The notes beneath the pieces were generated by a model. It ran no database searches and was not told where the DNA came from. It saw only the letters and a program-made list of their open reading frames with translations. Of a stretch of DNA of 64,000 nt, positions 17,373-26,824 are shown piece after piece; within the stretch, counting starts at the first letter, position 1, and every line of letters begins with the position of its first letter. Origin of the DNA: Daejeonella sp. (GTDB lineage: Bacteria > Bacteroidota > Bacteroidia > Sphingobacteriales > Sphingobacteriaceae). The stretch spans positions 32,411 to 96,410 of the forward strand of contig NZ_JAUYSS010000020.1 in NCBI RefSeq assembly GCF_030695525.1, in the 5' to 3' direction. The position numbers and the translations under genes were made by a program.

Positions 17373-19142
17373 TTAGGGATTCACAATTTCTTCATAAGTG
17401 CCTGTACGGATAATATTTCCGTTTGCTAACTCTACAATATCTGTGCATTTTCTTAGCGTTGAAAGCCTATGCGCAACAATGAGAATAGTTAGTTCGCTAC
17501 CGAGGCTTTCTATCGCTTCCATTACATTTTGCTCTGTTTCATTATCCAGGGCACTAGTTGCTTCGTCAAATACAATAACATCAGCGTTCTTGTATAGCGC
17601 TCTAGCTATGCCTATTCGCTGCCGTTGCCCGCCCGAAAGGCGAACCCCCCGTTCACCAACAAATGTATCATACTTTTTGTCCCAAGATTCGATAGTTACA
17701 GCAATCTGTGCCTTTGACGCCGCTTCTCGCACTCGGGCATGATCAATTAGTTTTTCAGGTACACCAAACGCAATGTTCTCTGCAATTGTACTATCTGCCA
17801 GAAAAATAGCTTGCGGTACATGTGCAATATGTGCCTGCCAATTCCTGCAATTTTCTTGACAAATAATCTCATCATCAATCAATAAGCTTCCTGTAGTAGG
17901 CTGTAATAACCCCATCACAATATCTAACAAAGTACTTTTTCCACTTCCTGTGGAACCGATGAACCCTATGCGGGCACCCTTGGGAATAGTTAGGTTAAAA
18001 TCCCGCAGAACCCATGGAGCTCCCGTATCATACCTGAACGAAAGGTTATCAAGTTTGATATCAGATTTAAATGAAATTGGCTCGGTAAATGCTGAATTAG
18101 CAAAATTTGGTAGTTCCTGATCAAGCAGATCCAAAGTGTCACGTAATAATTCCTCTGTGCCACGCATTGCGGTCCAGCTACTATAAGCCTGTTGCATAAT
18201 TGGCAACATACGCTGAGCACCCAGTGCGAGAGCGCCTAAAACAGGAATTGCAGTAACGAGGCCATTTTTGCCACCGGCAAGTGAAAAAGCCAATACCGCA
18301 ATCAATACCATTCCAAGAGCTTCTATTCCAAAGCGAGGTGTATTGGCTATAATAACAACGTTTGCCTGTGCCCGACGTAATGGGCCATCTGCTTTTTGAT
18401 AAACCTCACAATAAACTGACTGAGTGCCATCAATAAGCATGTCCCGAATACCACCCAAACCTTCCTGCAATGCTTTGATAACATGATTAGATTCCTGATT
18501 AATCCTTGCACTATGTCGGCGTAGTCGCCTCTTAGTAATTTGAATAACCAAGATATAAATTACACCAAAACCAGCGAAAGCAGAAAGTGCTATTGTTGGG
18601 TTTATAGTCAGCAGAACAGCTAATATCATTAATACCATCAGTATAGAATTCAGAATAGTAAGTATAGACATCAGTATATTAGATATCACACTATTCACTT
18701 TACTCGAAATGCTTGAAATTACCTCGCTACTATTCCTTGAAACATGTACCGAATATGGCTGAAAAAGTGTACGCCTGTAAATGCTCAAACTCAAATCGGC
18801 CCCTACCGCATAGCTGAGCCGGGTTTGAATCCACAAAGCAATTAGTCGCATAGCCGCAGAAAAAAGTATAGCTATTGAGAAAGCAATGGTAAGAGGCAGT
18901 AGCAATTCCTTTGGTGTCGAAATATTGAAAAAAGTCACGAACGGCTTTGCGAAATGATGATTAAATATAACTTCAGGAGAAGTTAACACACCTAAAAATG
19001 GAAGAACAGCACTAATGCTTATAACCTCCGCAAAAGACGAAAAGATAATTAGAATGAACAGAATATTCAATTGTACTCGTCTACGCCCATCTATATGTTT
19101 CCAAAGACGCTGTATTAATCTCCTTAGGTTACCCCTTTCCAT
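17373..19142 (-). CDS. ABC half-transporter, PglK/MsbA-like glycan flippase
   Basis: 589 residues. The N-terminal exporter-type membrane domain has about six helices between 22 and 315. The nucleotide-binding domain from about 360 has Walker A GSTGSGKST at 396-404, signature LSGGQ at 502-506 and Walker B VIVFDE at 522-527 followed by a His-loop IVAHRLST. A homodimer would flip a lipid-linked oligosaccharide across the inner membrane using ATP. The place between heptose and nonulosonic-acid genes supports a PglK-like role. No Wzx or Wzy is visible in the window, so this may be the only flippase of the locus. Confidence 0.87.
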   Translation of the reverse strand: MERGNLRRLIQRLWKHIDGRRRVQLNILFILIIFSSFAEVISISAVLPFLGVLTSPEVIFNHHFAKPFVTFFNISTPKELLLPLTIAFSIAILFSAAMRLIALWIQTRLSYAVGADLSLSIYRRTLFQPYSVHVSRNSSEVISSISSKVNSVISNILMSILTILNSILMVLMILAVLLTINPTIALSAFAGFGVIYILVIQITKRRLRRHSARINQESNHVIKALQEGLGGIRDMLIDGTQSVYCEVYQKADGPLRRAQANVVIIANTPRFGIEALGMVLIAVLAFSLAGGKNGLVTAIPVLGALALGAQRMLPIMQQAYSSWTAMRGTEELLRDTLDLLDQELPNFANSAFTEPISFKSDIKLDNLSFRYDTGAPWVLRDFNLTIPKGARIGFIGSTGSGKSTLLDIVMGLLQPTTGSLLIDDEIICQENCRNWQAHIAHVPQAIFLADSTIAENIAFGVPEKLIDHARVREAASKAQIAVTIESWDKKYDTFVGERGVRLSGGQRQRIGIARALYKNADVIVFDEATSALDNETEQNVMEAIESLGSELTILIVAHRLSTLRKCTDIVELANGNIIRTGTYEEIVNP

Positions 19143-19237
19143 TCCTAACCTTGCAGTGTTTTAATAATTCTTAGTTAAACTCATAATATCTAATCTGCAG
19201 CAATCTATTTTTATGTATCTAAGCTTCGCTAATTTAT

Positions 19238-19819
19238 CTAAACAGATTTAAATAACTCCTCTTCTACCAATTCACAGATGATATGACCTATTAAAATGTG
19301 ACATTCCTGAATTCGCGGAGTATCCGTTGAAGGAATATCTAACAGAATATCAGAATGTTCTTTCATGCCGCCGCCATTATTACCCGTCAAGGAAATAATA
19401 TTCATTCCTTTACCTTTGGCAACTTCGAATGCTTTTATTATATTTTTCGAATTACCTGAAGTACTAATTCCAACCAGTACATCTCCTTTTGCACCAATTC
19501 CGTCGACAATTCTGGAATAAACATATTCATAGCCATAATCATTAGCAACTGCTGTCAAATAGGACGTGTTACAATGCAATGCCTCTGCTGGTAAAGATCT
19601 TCGGTCCTTGTAAAATCTCCCGGAGAACTCCGCAGCTAAATGTTGAGCATCAGCAGCACTTCCACCATTGCCACAAAACAAAACCTTATTTCCATTTTTA
19701 AATGCCCCTGAAATAGTTCCAACTGCGGCCACGATTTTACATATTAGGTCGGAATCATTTAAGATATTTTGTTTTAAACTTATTGACGAAGCAATTATTG
19801 ATAGTGTTTTGTTAACCAT
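19238..19819 (-). CDS. gmhA: GmhA: sedoheptulose-7-phosphate isomerase
   Basis: 193 residues, the normal size for GmhA. It is a SIS-domain protein with FCGNGGSAADAQHLAAEF (about 48-65), VGISTSGNSKNI and a C-terminal QECHILIGHIICELVE helix containing conserved Glu/His. It converts sedoheptulose 7-phosphate to D-glycero-D-manno-heptose 7-phosphate in the cytoplasm. It sits 26 nt after hddC in a gmhB-hddC-gmhA run. Confidence 0.9.
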   Translation of the reverse strand: MVNKTLSIIASSISLKQNILNDSDLICKIVAAVGTISGAFKNGNKVLFCGNGGSAADAQHLAAEFSGRFYKDRRSLPAEALHCNTSYLTAVANDYGYEYVYSRIVDGIGAKGDVLVGISTSGNSKNIIKAFEVAKGKGMNIISLTGNNGGGMKEHSDILLDIPSTDTPRIQECHILIGHIICELVEEELFKSV

Positions 19820-19844
19820 ATTATCTCTTGACGTTCTTGTTTCT

Positions 19845-20561
19845 TTACTTTAATTTATAAGATTTACCCTCATTAATCCAATCACAAAATCTTTGGTAAT
19901 CATCAGGTATTCCAATATCAATAAATTCTGTATCTATCGAGATTGCCTTTAGTTTATTGTCTCTTATTAGTTTCGGGAAAATATCAGTCTCTAAAGAAAA
20001 GTATCCTTCTTGACCAACAAAAATTTCCGAATTGAGATGATAGATCCCGGCATTGATCCAGCCAGGCTTCGCAACATCAGTCTTTTCCTTAAAACCCACT
20101 ACTTTTTCTTCCAATACTTTTACGGTTCCAAATCTAGCAGCATTGTTAATTTTTGTAATACCAATACTGTTAATTGGTGACTTCACAATTTCGCCATAAC
20201 CTGAACTCAACCATGTGTCAGCATTCGTAACTATAAAAGAATCGGTTAACTTCAATTTCATTACCGCATTTGCAATCGACCCACCGGTTCCTAAGGGCTT
20301 GTTCTCAACTATAAACTGAATGTCACAATTCGCCAATACACCAAATTCTTTCTCAGAATTTACAAACGTGATAATTTGTTCGGCCCGATGATGCAAGAGA
20401 AAAATAATTTCTGTTATACCATTTTCAATCCATTTCTCGAGAATATAATACAAAAATGGTTTTCCATTAATTGGAGCTAATGGCTTAGGTACATCATTAA
20501 TGATAGAGCTTAATCTAGTTCCAAACCCGCCAGCCAGGATTATAAGCCTTCTAATTTCCAC
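19845..20561 (-). CDS. hddC: HddC-like heptose-1-phosphate nucleotidyltransferase
   Basis: 238 residues of the NTP-transferase family. The signature LAGGFGTRLSSIINDVPKPL (8-27) binds the nucleotide, FIVTNADTWL contains the metal-binding Asp, and FIDIGIPDDYQRF is the C-terminal sugar-phosphate motif. With GmhA/GmhB neighbours it is expected to make GDP-D-glycero-alpha-D-manno-heptose. The start is a GTG inside the end of gmhB (11-nt overlap). Sequence alone does not distinguish GDP from another nucleotide. Confidence 0.83.
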   Translation of the reverse strand: MEIRRLIILAGGFGTRLSSIINDVPKPLAPINGKPFLYYILEKWIENGITEIIFLLHHRAEQIITFVNSEKEFGVLANCDIQFIVENKPLGTGGSIANAVMKLKLTDSFIVTNADTWLSSGYGEIVKSPINSIGITKINNAARFGTVKVLEEKVVGFKEKTDVAKPGWINAGIYHLNSEIFVGQEGYFSLETDIFPKLIRDNKLKAISIDTEFIDIGIPDDYQRFCDWINEGKSYKLK

Positions 20562-21093
20562 GATGTCCTAAGATTATGTTAGTTAAATCTTTGTAGTTAT
20601 CTACACAATTCAATTTACTATACGAAATATTGGAATCTTCAGATTTGATACTCCACTCGGACGAGAACCAAATAGAAAAGCAATTTGCTGAAATAGCTGT
20701 TTGAATATCACTGATGTTATCTCCTACCATAAATAAATTTTGACAAGGGATATTATATTTATCCATTAAATATCGAGCAAATTTGGGAGAGGGTTTTCTC
20801 AGAGAGTTCTCAGACTCGTCCAAATCTGTAGCAATACAAACTTCTTGAAATTGTAGATTATCCAGTCCAATTTGTAAAAGCATTTCATTATTAACTTTCT
20901 CAACATCATCTAAAGTAAAATAACCTCGGCCAACCCCTGATTGATTAGTATGCAAAAAAATTAAAATATCATTTTCTATTAATTCCTCTAAGCACTCCCT
21001 TACTCCATTAATAAGTTCAACATCTTCAGCTTTATGTAGATAAGGTTTGTATTTTATGAGTGTCCCGTCACGATCAAAAATTACCCCTCTCAC
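20551..21093 (-). CDS. gmhB: GmhB-like HAD heptose-bisphosphate phosphatase
   Basis: 180 residues of the HAD superfamily. The nucleophile motif is FDRDGTL (6-12), motif II LHTNQSG, the lysine KPSPKFARYL and the acidic motif MVGDNISDI. This is the D,D-heptose 1,7-bisphosphate phosphatase (HisB-N/GmhB) pattern. It acts between HddA and HddC in GDP-heptose synthesis. GTG start, 4 nt after the Wzz gene. Zinc-binding cysteines seen in E. coli GmhB are not evident. Confidence 0.85.
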   Translation of the reverse strand: MRGVIFDRDGTLIKYKPYLHKAEDVELINGVRECLEELIENDILIFLHTNQSGVGRGYFTLDDVEKVNNEMLLQIGLDNLQFQEVCIATDLDESENSLRKPSPKFARYLMDKYNIPCQNLFMVGDNISDIQTAISANCFSIWFSSEWSIKSEDSNISYSKLNCVDNYKDLTNIILGHRGN

Positions 21094-21097
21094 AATC

Positions 21098-22288
21098 CTA
21101 CAATATCTCCTTTAAGAAACGTGCTAACAATAGGTAAATAATTGAAACAATACCAAATGCTAAACCAGTAAATATTATTCCATTTCTTTTACTCATCTTC
21201 TCTTGGGGCAAAGGTAAAATAGGTGTATCAATAATTTGGATCAATGGTGTTTCCCTTCTCAAAGAGACTTTAGAAATTTCCAAATTTTTAACTAACTCAC
21301 CCAATATTACAGTATTGGCCTCAACATCTACTTGCCTTGTTTGTGAGGGCACAAGTAATTTCTGTCGGGCTGGGTTTACATTAGGATTAGCATCTATAGA
21401 AGAAGCCATACCACCTAAAGCTGAGTATAAAGCTCTTCTAACAGAGTCAGTTTGGTGCTGTAATATCTTCAGATTTTGAACCGACTTCTTTGTCTTGGTA
21501 TCCACATAAAAGTCAGATACTTCCTTAGCAAGTTTTTCAGTAAAATATTTTGCAAAAAGTTCATTTTCAGAAATAAAACGTACTAGAATTATACTTGACT
21601 TTTTATCAAGTTTATCTACAGTAAGAGGTCCTGATATTATTGTTCTATAAAATTGTCCCAATACACTATCTTGCTTTAAAGTAAATTTAGAACGATCAGC
21701 ATTCGGCAAATATAGTATATCATCCAATTCAGCCTTACCTTTCCAGCCTTCACGAAGCTTATTAAATGAAATGTAGAATTCTGCAAGAGTTTGATTCTTA
21801 CCCTCTATAGTCACTGTTGACAATAAAACTTTCTCAACCATAGAACGTGACTTCATCAATTGAAATAGATTATCTCCTGCAAATGCTCCTCCACCACCTC
21901 CACCTAAGTCGAATCCAAATTGGCTGGCAATACCCAACGCGCCCCCCATCCCACCAGATTTTTCTTCTTCTAAAGCAAAACTTAATTCAGCCTTATAAGC
22001 AGGCTTTTGGGAGTAAGTATATATAAACCCCAAAATTCCACCTAAAAGTCCAGCAATGAGAATAGTACTCCATTTAGAAAGAAGAAAACCCGAAAGTTCC
22101 TGAACCTTCAGGACAATTTCCTTTAATGAGATATCGTCCGTACTGATACTGCTTTCGCTAAAGTAAGATCCTTTGGGTTGTGAATCTAAATCACCATGAT
22201 TCTTACGACTACCTGTATCAAGTCGCTCATTAGGAACCAATCCAGGAGGAGTAGATTCAGGAAACTTGTCCTTATCAAATTTCTCCAT
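21098..22288 (-). CDS. Wzz-type chain-length determinant (polysaccharide co-polymerase)
   Basis: 396 residues. A polar N-terminal tail of about 70 residues is followed by TM1 (about 75-95, TILIAGLLGGILGFIYTY), a long periplasmic region with a glycine-rich loop near 125-140, and a C-terminal PQEKMSKRNG plus TM2 (about 370-390). This is the PCP/Wzz topology that controls glycan chain length with the outer-membrane exporter. The Wza-like gene ends 3 nt upstream. No C-terminal tyrosine kinase domain is present. Confidence 0.85.
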   Translation of the reverse strand: MEKFDKDKFPESTPPGLVPNERLDTGSRKNHGDLDSQPKGSYFSESSISTDDISLKEIVLKVQELSGFLLSKWSTILIAGLLGGILGFIYTYSQKPAYKAELSFALEEEKSGGMGGALGIASQFGFDLGGGGGGAFAGDNLFQLMKSRSMVEKVLLSTVTIEGKNQTLAEFYISFNKLREGWKGKAELDDILYLPNADRSKFTLKQDSVLGQFYRTIISGPLTVDKLDKKSSIILVRFISENELFAKYFTEKLAKEVSDFYVDTKTKKSVQNLKILQHQTDSVRRALYSALGGMASSIDANPNVNPARQKLLVPSQTRQVDVEANTVILGELVKNLEISKVSLRRETPLIQIIDTPILPLPQEKMSKRNGIIFTGLAFGIVSIIYLLLARFLKEIL

Positions 22289-22290
22289 AA

Positions 22291-24783
22291 TTATTTAACT
22301 AAATTCAAAATAATTACTGCCAAAGAAGCCAATCCACTCGAAATACCAACAATTTCAGCAGCTGACATAGGTCTCTTGTCTACTTTCTTTGGAACAAAAA
22401 TCTCAGCACCCGGACTCACTTGAGGGTAATTATTAAAAAAAAATATTTTCCTTGTACTCTTAACCGCACCATTAGCATATAATATGTAAGATCGCCTCTT
22501 TAATGAACGGTCTGAAAATCCTCCCGACTGAGAAATATAATTTTTAAACCCTCTACCTTTTTCATAAATTATTGTCACAGGTGAAAGGACTTCTCCACTC
22601 ACTTTAATCGTTTGTAATTGTTTAGGTATAGTAATTATATCCCCTTCTTCCATGATTAGATCATATCCAGATCTGGGCGATGCGAGTATCCTTTCAAGAT
22701 TAATTCCAACGTTAGTATTTTTTACCGCCTCTTCCGCCTGATCGTCAACATTCGTTGAATCTCCGAAAGTAGCCTGAAGTCGTTTGATCTTACTCAATTT
22801 CTCTTTTGCTAAAGCCGCACTATCTGCATCAGCATCCGGGACACCTGGTCTCTTTAAAGAAGCTCCGGGAGTGTATGCAAGAGCAGTCAAGCCTCCTGCT
22901 CTTTTCACGATATCTGAAATACGTTCATCTTTATTTAATATAGTATATGTACCAGGGTATAATACTTCACCTTGGATCTTGACTTGTCGCTGAACTTCAT
23001 AACCGGATGAATTTCTGACAGAAACGATATCAAAAGGCTGCAATACAAAAGCTTCCCTGCTGAATTTAAGATCTCTGTCTATATCTACCTGAAAGACCTC
23101 GGCAGTAACAGCAGACTGTGATAACACATCGCTATTTTTAACCCTTCTTGAAACCTCAACACGACGGGCACTTGCACCTTCGGTAAAACCTCCCGCTTGT
23201 ATAATAAGTTCTTCAAGGGTAATATTTTCTGCAAATGGGAAACGCCCGGGCATCCTGACTTCACCATCTATACTTAAGGTATACTCCTCCCTTAAATCAA
23301 AGATGGAAGATATATTGATCAGATCTTCCCTTAACAACTGGATGTCTGGAGAAGTTCCATTTATTACTCCTCCAACATTAAATGACAGTACTTCTATCTG
23401 ATTGTCGGGCTTTAAACGGGTTATGTACCCCCTTTGCATAAAAGCATCTTCCTTTAAACCTTCAGCCTTTTTAATCAATTGGGAAAGCTTCAAGCCCGGT
23501 TCAAGTTCATATTGCCCGGGTCTGAAAATTGCTCCTTCTATACTAACCCGGTTTGCAAATCGTTCCAATACACGGTCGACAAAATACTTATCTCCAGTTG
23601 ATGGTTTATATTCAGAAAAAGCGTCAGAACTGATGTCAGCAATCCTCCGTTCCGTATCCGTATTTTTTAATACCTTAACTCTTGACTTAAATGCATTTTC
23701 CGTGAAATCACCTGCAAAACTAAGAAGATCCTTGAAAGACTCTCCCGGACGTAATTCAAAAATTCCCGGACGTTTTACCTCACCAACGATTTCAATCCGG
23801 GATTGATAAACAGGTAAACGAATTATATCCTGATCTTGAAGTCTTAAATTATTAGCAATCTCACCTCGCATCAGAAAATCATAGACATCTATAACTGCTA
23901 TCTTTTTCCCCCCACGAATGAGCTCAATAGCTCTAAAAGATCCATTTTCTGTAGGGCCTCCTGAAGAATAAAGGGCATTGAATACATTAGCAAGAGAAGG
24001 CAGGGTATAAGTTCCTGGCTTAACAACCTCCCCGGTCAGAATTACTTTGATACTGCGGATATTACCGATAGCAACATTGAGATTTGTACTGCCGTTACGA
24101 AGACCTCCGTAAACTGAAGTCATTCTGGAGCGAATTCTGGTTGTTGCAGCTTCTATTGTTAGGCCGGAAACAGGAATTATTCCTACATATTGAACATTGA
24201 TTGTTCCTTCAGGGCTTACTTTTAAATTATAAGAAACTTCCGAATTACCGTAAATATCGATAAGAATTTCATCATTTGGGCCAATAACATAGTTCTGCGG
24301 AGTAGCCATATTCAAGTTGGGCTCAAAAGTCAGGTTGGAATTTTTGAACAAATCTGCACCGAATATTTTGGAACGAAGTTCCATTAAAGCTTTTTCGGCT
24401 TCCGTCTCCGGATTCTTTTGCTTTGCCAAACTATCTGTTTCATAATTCAGTTGCCTGCCATCTACACCAGCCTTCGGCTGAACCTTATTCGGATCTGCCT
24501 GATCTGACTGGTTCTTGTCTCCTTTTTTTATTTTTTCAACCCGATCACGCAACTTTTTTATCTCTTCAGGGCGCATTCCACGAGCCTGAGCTATCTGTTC
24601 CAACTGGGCATCACCCATACCATTGGCTTCAGCCTGCCTCATAAATGACCTGACCTGATCATCACTCAACTCATCCACGCGGACATTTCCCATGTTTTGG
24701 GGATTTACCTGAGCTAACGCAGGTATGCTGACAACTAAAAGGAAGAGGAAAGCCAGATAGCTTAATGTATGCTTTATTCTCAT
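22291..24783 (-). CDS. Polysaccharide export outer-membrane protein with multiple SLBB domains (Wza-like)
   Basis: 830 residues from the ATG complementary to 24781-24783. An upstream in-frame TTG adds seven residues but would spoil the signal peptide MRIKHTLSYLAFLFLLVVSIPALAQ. A charged region (about 25-120) precedes the Poly_export domain (NYVIGPNDEILIDIYG). Several SLBB repeats follow, each opening with a GEV-RPG motif (for example VEIVGEVKRPGIFEL and VSIEGAIFRPGQYEL). A C-terminal membrane helix (VGISSGLASLAVIILNLV) resembles the anchoring end of other Bacteroidota exporters. It forms the secretion pore for the polysaccharide. Confidence 0.88.
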   Translation of the reverse strand: MRIKHTLSYLAFLFLLVVSIPALAQVNPQNMGNVRVDELSDDQVRSFMRQAEANGMGDAQLEQIAQARGMRPEEIKKLRDRVEKIKKGDKNQSDQADPNKVQPKAGVDGRQLNYETDSLAKQKNPETEAEKALMELRSKIFGADLFKNSNLTFEPNLNMATPQNYVIGPNDEILIDIYGNSEVSYNLKVSPEGTINVQYVGIIPVSGLTIEAATTRIRSRMTSVYGGLRNGSTNLNVAIGNIRSIKVILTGEVVKPGTYTLPSLANVFNALYSSGGPTENGSFRAIELIRGGKKIAVIDVYDFLMRGEIANNLRLQDQDIIRLPVYQSRIEIVGEVKRPGIFELRPGESFKDLLSFAGDFTENAFKSRVKVLKNTDTERRIADISSDAFSEYKPSTGDKYFVDRVLERFANRVSIEGAIFRPGQYELEPGLKLSQLIKKAEGLKEDAFMQRGYITRLKPDNQIEVLSFNVGGVINGTSPDIQLLREDLINISSIFDLREEYTLSIDGEVRMPGRFPFAENITLEELIIQAGGFTEGASARRVEVSRRVKNSDVLSQSAVTAEVFQVDIDRDLKFSREAFVLQPFDIVSVRNSSGYEVQRQVKIQGEVLYPGTYTILNKDERISDIVKRAGGLTALAYTPGASLKRPGVPDADADSAALAKEKLSKIKRLQATFGDSTNVDDQAEEAVKNTNVGINLERILASPRSGYDLIMEEGDIITIPKQLQTIKVSGEVLSPVTIIYEKGRGFKNYISQSGGFSDRSLKRRSYILYANGAVKSTRKIFFFNNYPQVSPGAEIFVPKKVDKRPMSAAEIVGISSGLASLAVIILNLVK

Positions 24784-24903
24784 ATCTAAATTAATTCCGC
24801 GCAAAGCTAATTAATCTTTAGTTTATATATACACTTAAATAGGGTATTTAATATCCCTAGACTCATTCGGACAAACCAGATTATTCAATGTGGGAGATAC
24901 CCA

Positions 24904-26040
24904 CTATTCAAAATAATTCAATGTGATAAATCCACCTTTTTTAAGATATTCATCTTTTTGCATTAGCTGAAGGTCAGATAAGACCATCTCTTTAATTAAT
25001 GCACCCAGATCATATTTCGGTTTCCAGCCTAGCTTCGTATTTGATTTAGTCGGATCACCAATCAATAAATCCACTTCAGTCGGCCTGAAATACTTAGGAT
25101 CCACTTTTACTACCGTAGTCCCTGGCTTTAAGCTTTCCGCTTTAAGCTTTAAGCTCGCTACTTTAGCCTCATCGATATCAATGATCACCCCTCTTTCATG
25201 TTCATCTTTTCCGCTAAACTCTACTTCAATTCCTAATTCTGCAAAGCTCATTTTTACAAAATCACGAACTGTTGTGGTTACCCCTGTGGCAATCACAAAG
25301 TCTTCCGCTTTATCCTGTTGCAGGATCAGCCACATGGCCTCCACATAATCCTTTGCATGTCCCCAATCGCGTTGAGCTGATAAATTACCTAGATATAAAC
25401 AATTCTGCAGTCCAAGTGCAATCTTAGCCGCCGCCCTGGTAATTTTACGGGTTACAAAAGTTTCCCCCCTAACCGGACTTTCATGATTAAACAATATACC
25501 ATTGCAGGCAAACATATTATAAGCTTCCCGATAATTAACCGTAATCCAGTAAGCATACATTTTCGCAACCGCATAAGGAGAACGTGGATAGAATGGTGTT
25601 TTCTCACTCTGTGGCACTTCCTGTACCAACCCATAAAGTTCAGAGGTAGAGGCCTGATATATCCTTGTTTTTTTTTCCAAACCTAATGTACGAACTGCCT
25701 CAAGGATCCTTAAGGTTCCAATTCCATCTGCATTTGCTGTATATTCAGGAGTTTCAAAGCTCACCTGTACATGGCTCATCGCAGCGAGATTATAAATCTC
25801 ATCCGGTTGAGTTTCCTGAATGATACGAATTAAGTTGGTAGAATCTGTCAGATCACCATAATGTAGTTTCAACCTTAGATTACTCTCATGGGGATCCTGA
25901 TATAGATGATCTATCCGATCCGTATTAAATAAAGAACTTCTTCTCTTGATACCATGGACAAAATATCCCTTATTTAACAGAAATTCAGTCAAATAAGCTC
26001 CATCTTGACCGGTAATGCCCGTTATTAATGCTGTCTTCAT
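24904..26040 (-). CDS. gmd: GDP-mannose 4,6-dehydratase
   Basis: 378 residues. NADP-binding [10 protein letters not shown] (8-17), the family signature [16 protein letters not shown], catalytic Thr-Glu in ASTSELYG, and Tyr156/Lys160 in [10 protein letters not shown] are all present. It makes GDP-4-keto-6-deoxy-mannose, which Fcl (27573-28514) converts to GDP-L-fucose. An odd segment at 296-307, [12 protein letters not shown], is encoded by a repetitive AGCTTAAAGC tract. It falls in a loop that varies in length in the family. Located between the antiterminator and export genes, about 290 nt after upxY. Confidence 0.92.
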   Translation of the reverse strand: MKTALITGITGQDGAYLTEFLLNKGYFVHGIKRRSSLFNTDRIDHLYQDPHESNLRLKLHYGDLTDSTNLIRIIQETQPDEIYNLAAMSHVQVSFETPEYTANADGIGTLRILEAVRTLGLEKKTRIYQASTSELYGLVQEVPQSEKTPFYPRSPYAVAKMYAYWITVNYREAYNMFACNGILFNHESPVRGETFVTRKITRAAAKIALGLQNCLYLGNLSAQRDWGHAKDYVEAMWLILQQDKAEDFVIATGVTTTVRDFVKMSFAELGIEVEFSGKDEHERGVIIDIDEAKVASLKLKAESLKPGTTVVKVDPKYFRPTEVDLLIGDPTKSNTKLGWKPKYDLGALIKEMVLSDLQLMQKDEYLKKGGFITLNYFE

Positions 26041-26047
26041 GAATAGA

Positions 26048-26076
26048 GTATTGAGTAGTTAGTATTGAGTATTGAG
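26048..26076. repeat. Short GTATTGAG tandem repeat
   Basis: Three copies of GTATTGAG (26048-26055, 26062-26069 and 26069-26076) lie just upstream of gmd. Two related runs (TATTGAGTA) occur near 27360. The remaining ~250 bp up to the antiterminator gene contain AAATCTTC repeats but no gene. Confidence 0.5.
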
Positions 26077-26329
26077 ATAGAATAGTTTAATCCGGAAAAG
26101 CTTGTTTCCATCAATATTTTTGCTTGATTCATTTTTGCACAAAATTTATTTTAAATCAGAAAAATGCAACTCTGGACAGGCATGGTCATAATGGCCAAAC
26201 TTCGAGGTAATTAAACTGATTTTTCAAATCTTCAAATTATCAAATCTTCAAATCGACCCACCCACGGCTCCGCCCCTTCAGTCACATTTTCCAATATGAC
26301 ATCTGATAAATTAAAAACTCAGGATTCCC

Positions 26330-26824
26330 TTAAGAAACCCGTATCTTCTCAACTATATTCTTTCTCAGATCAACCTTCACCTGCAGGCCAAGATCCTCTA
26401 AAAGTAAAAGCGCATAATTACCCTTACTCTCCAAAACCTCAGCCTCCTTATCCATCAATGCACCTGAACGTATTCTGATCCTGTCACTCACATTCAGATT
26501 TTCTGCTACTATGCTATCATGATCATATTGCATCAACCAGCTTTTAAGAAGATCCATTTCCTTATCCCTTATAACAGCAGGTTTACCGCAGTGATAAACG
26601 TAACGAACCACCCCCGGGACTGAAAAAACCCTATCCCGATCCTGATCATCCAGACTAACAAAACAATACGATCTGAACAGAGGCTCCTCCACCCATTTCC
26701 ACCGGTCGCTCCAGAGTTTCTTTCTTTTTAAAAGCGGACAATATACCTCTATTCGTGATAAAGCCAATTTATCTGCAACGGCCTTCTCATACCGCGATTT
26801 TGTATAGATCACATACCAGTTCAT
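26330..26824 (-). CDS. UpxY/RfaH-like NusG-family transcription antiterminator
   Basis: 164 residues with an NGN domain: MNWYVIYTKSRYEKAVADKL at the start and LFRSYCFVSLD near 50-60, followed by PGVVRYVYHCGKPAVI. A C-terminal KOW-like segment (VSDRIRIRSGALMDKEAEV) completes a specialised NusG paralogue. In Bacteroides, UpxY proteins load on RNA polymerase at the start of their own capsule operon and prevent premature termination. Position before a ~26-kb same-strand polysaccharide locus fits that role. It overlaps the upstream regulator gene by 4 nt. Confidence 0.88.
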   Translation of the reverse strand: MNWYVIYTKSRYEKAVADKLALSRIEVYCPLLKRKKLWSDRWKWVEEPLFRSYCFVSLDDQDRDRVFSVPGVVRYVYHCGKPAVIRDKEMDLLKSWLMQYDHDSIVAENLNVSDRIRIRSGALMDKEAEVLESKGNYALLLLEDLGLQVKVDLRKNIVEKIRVS

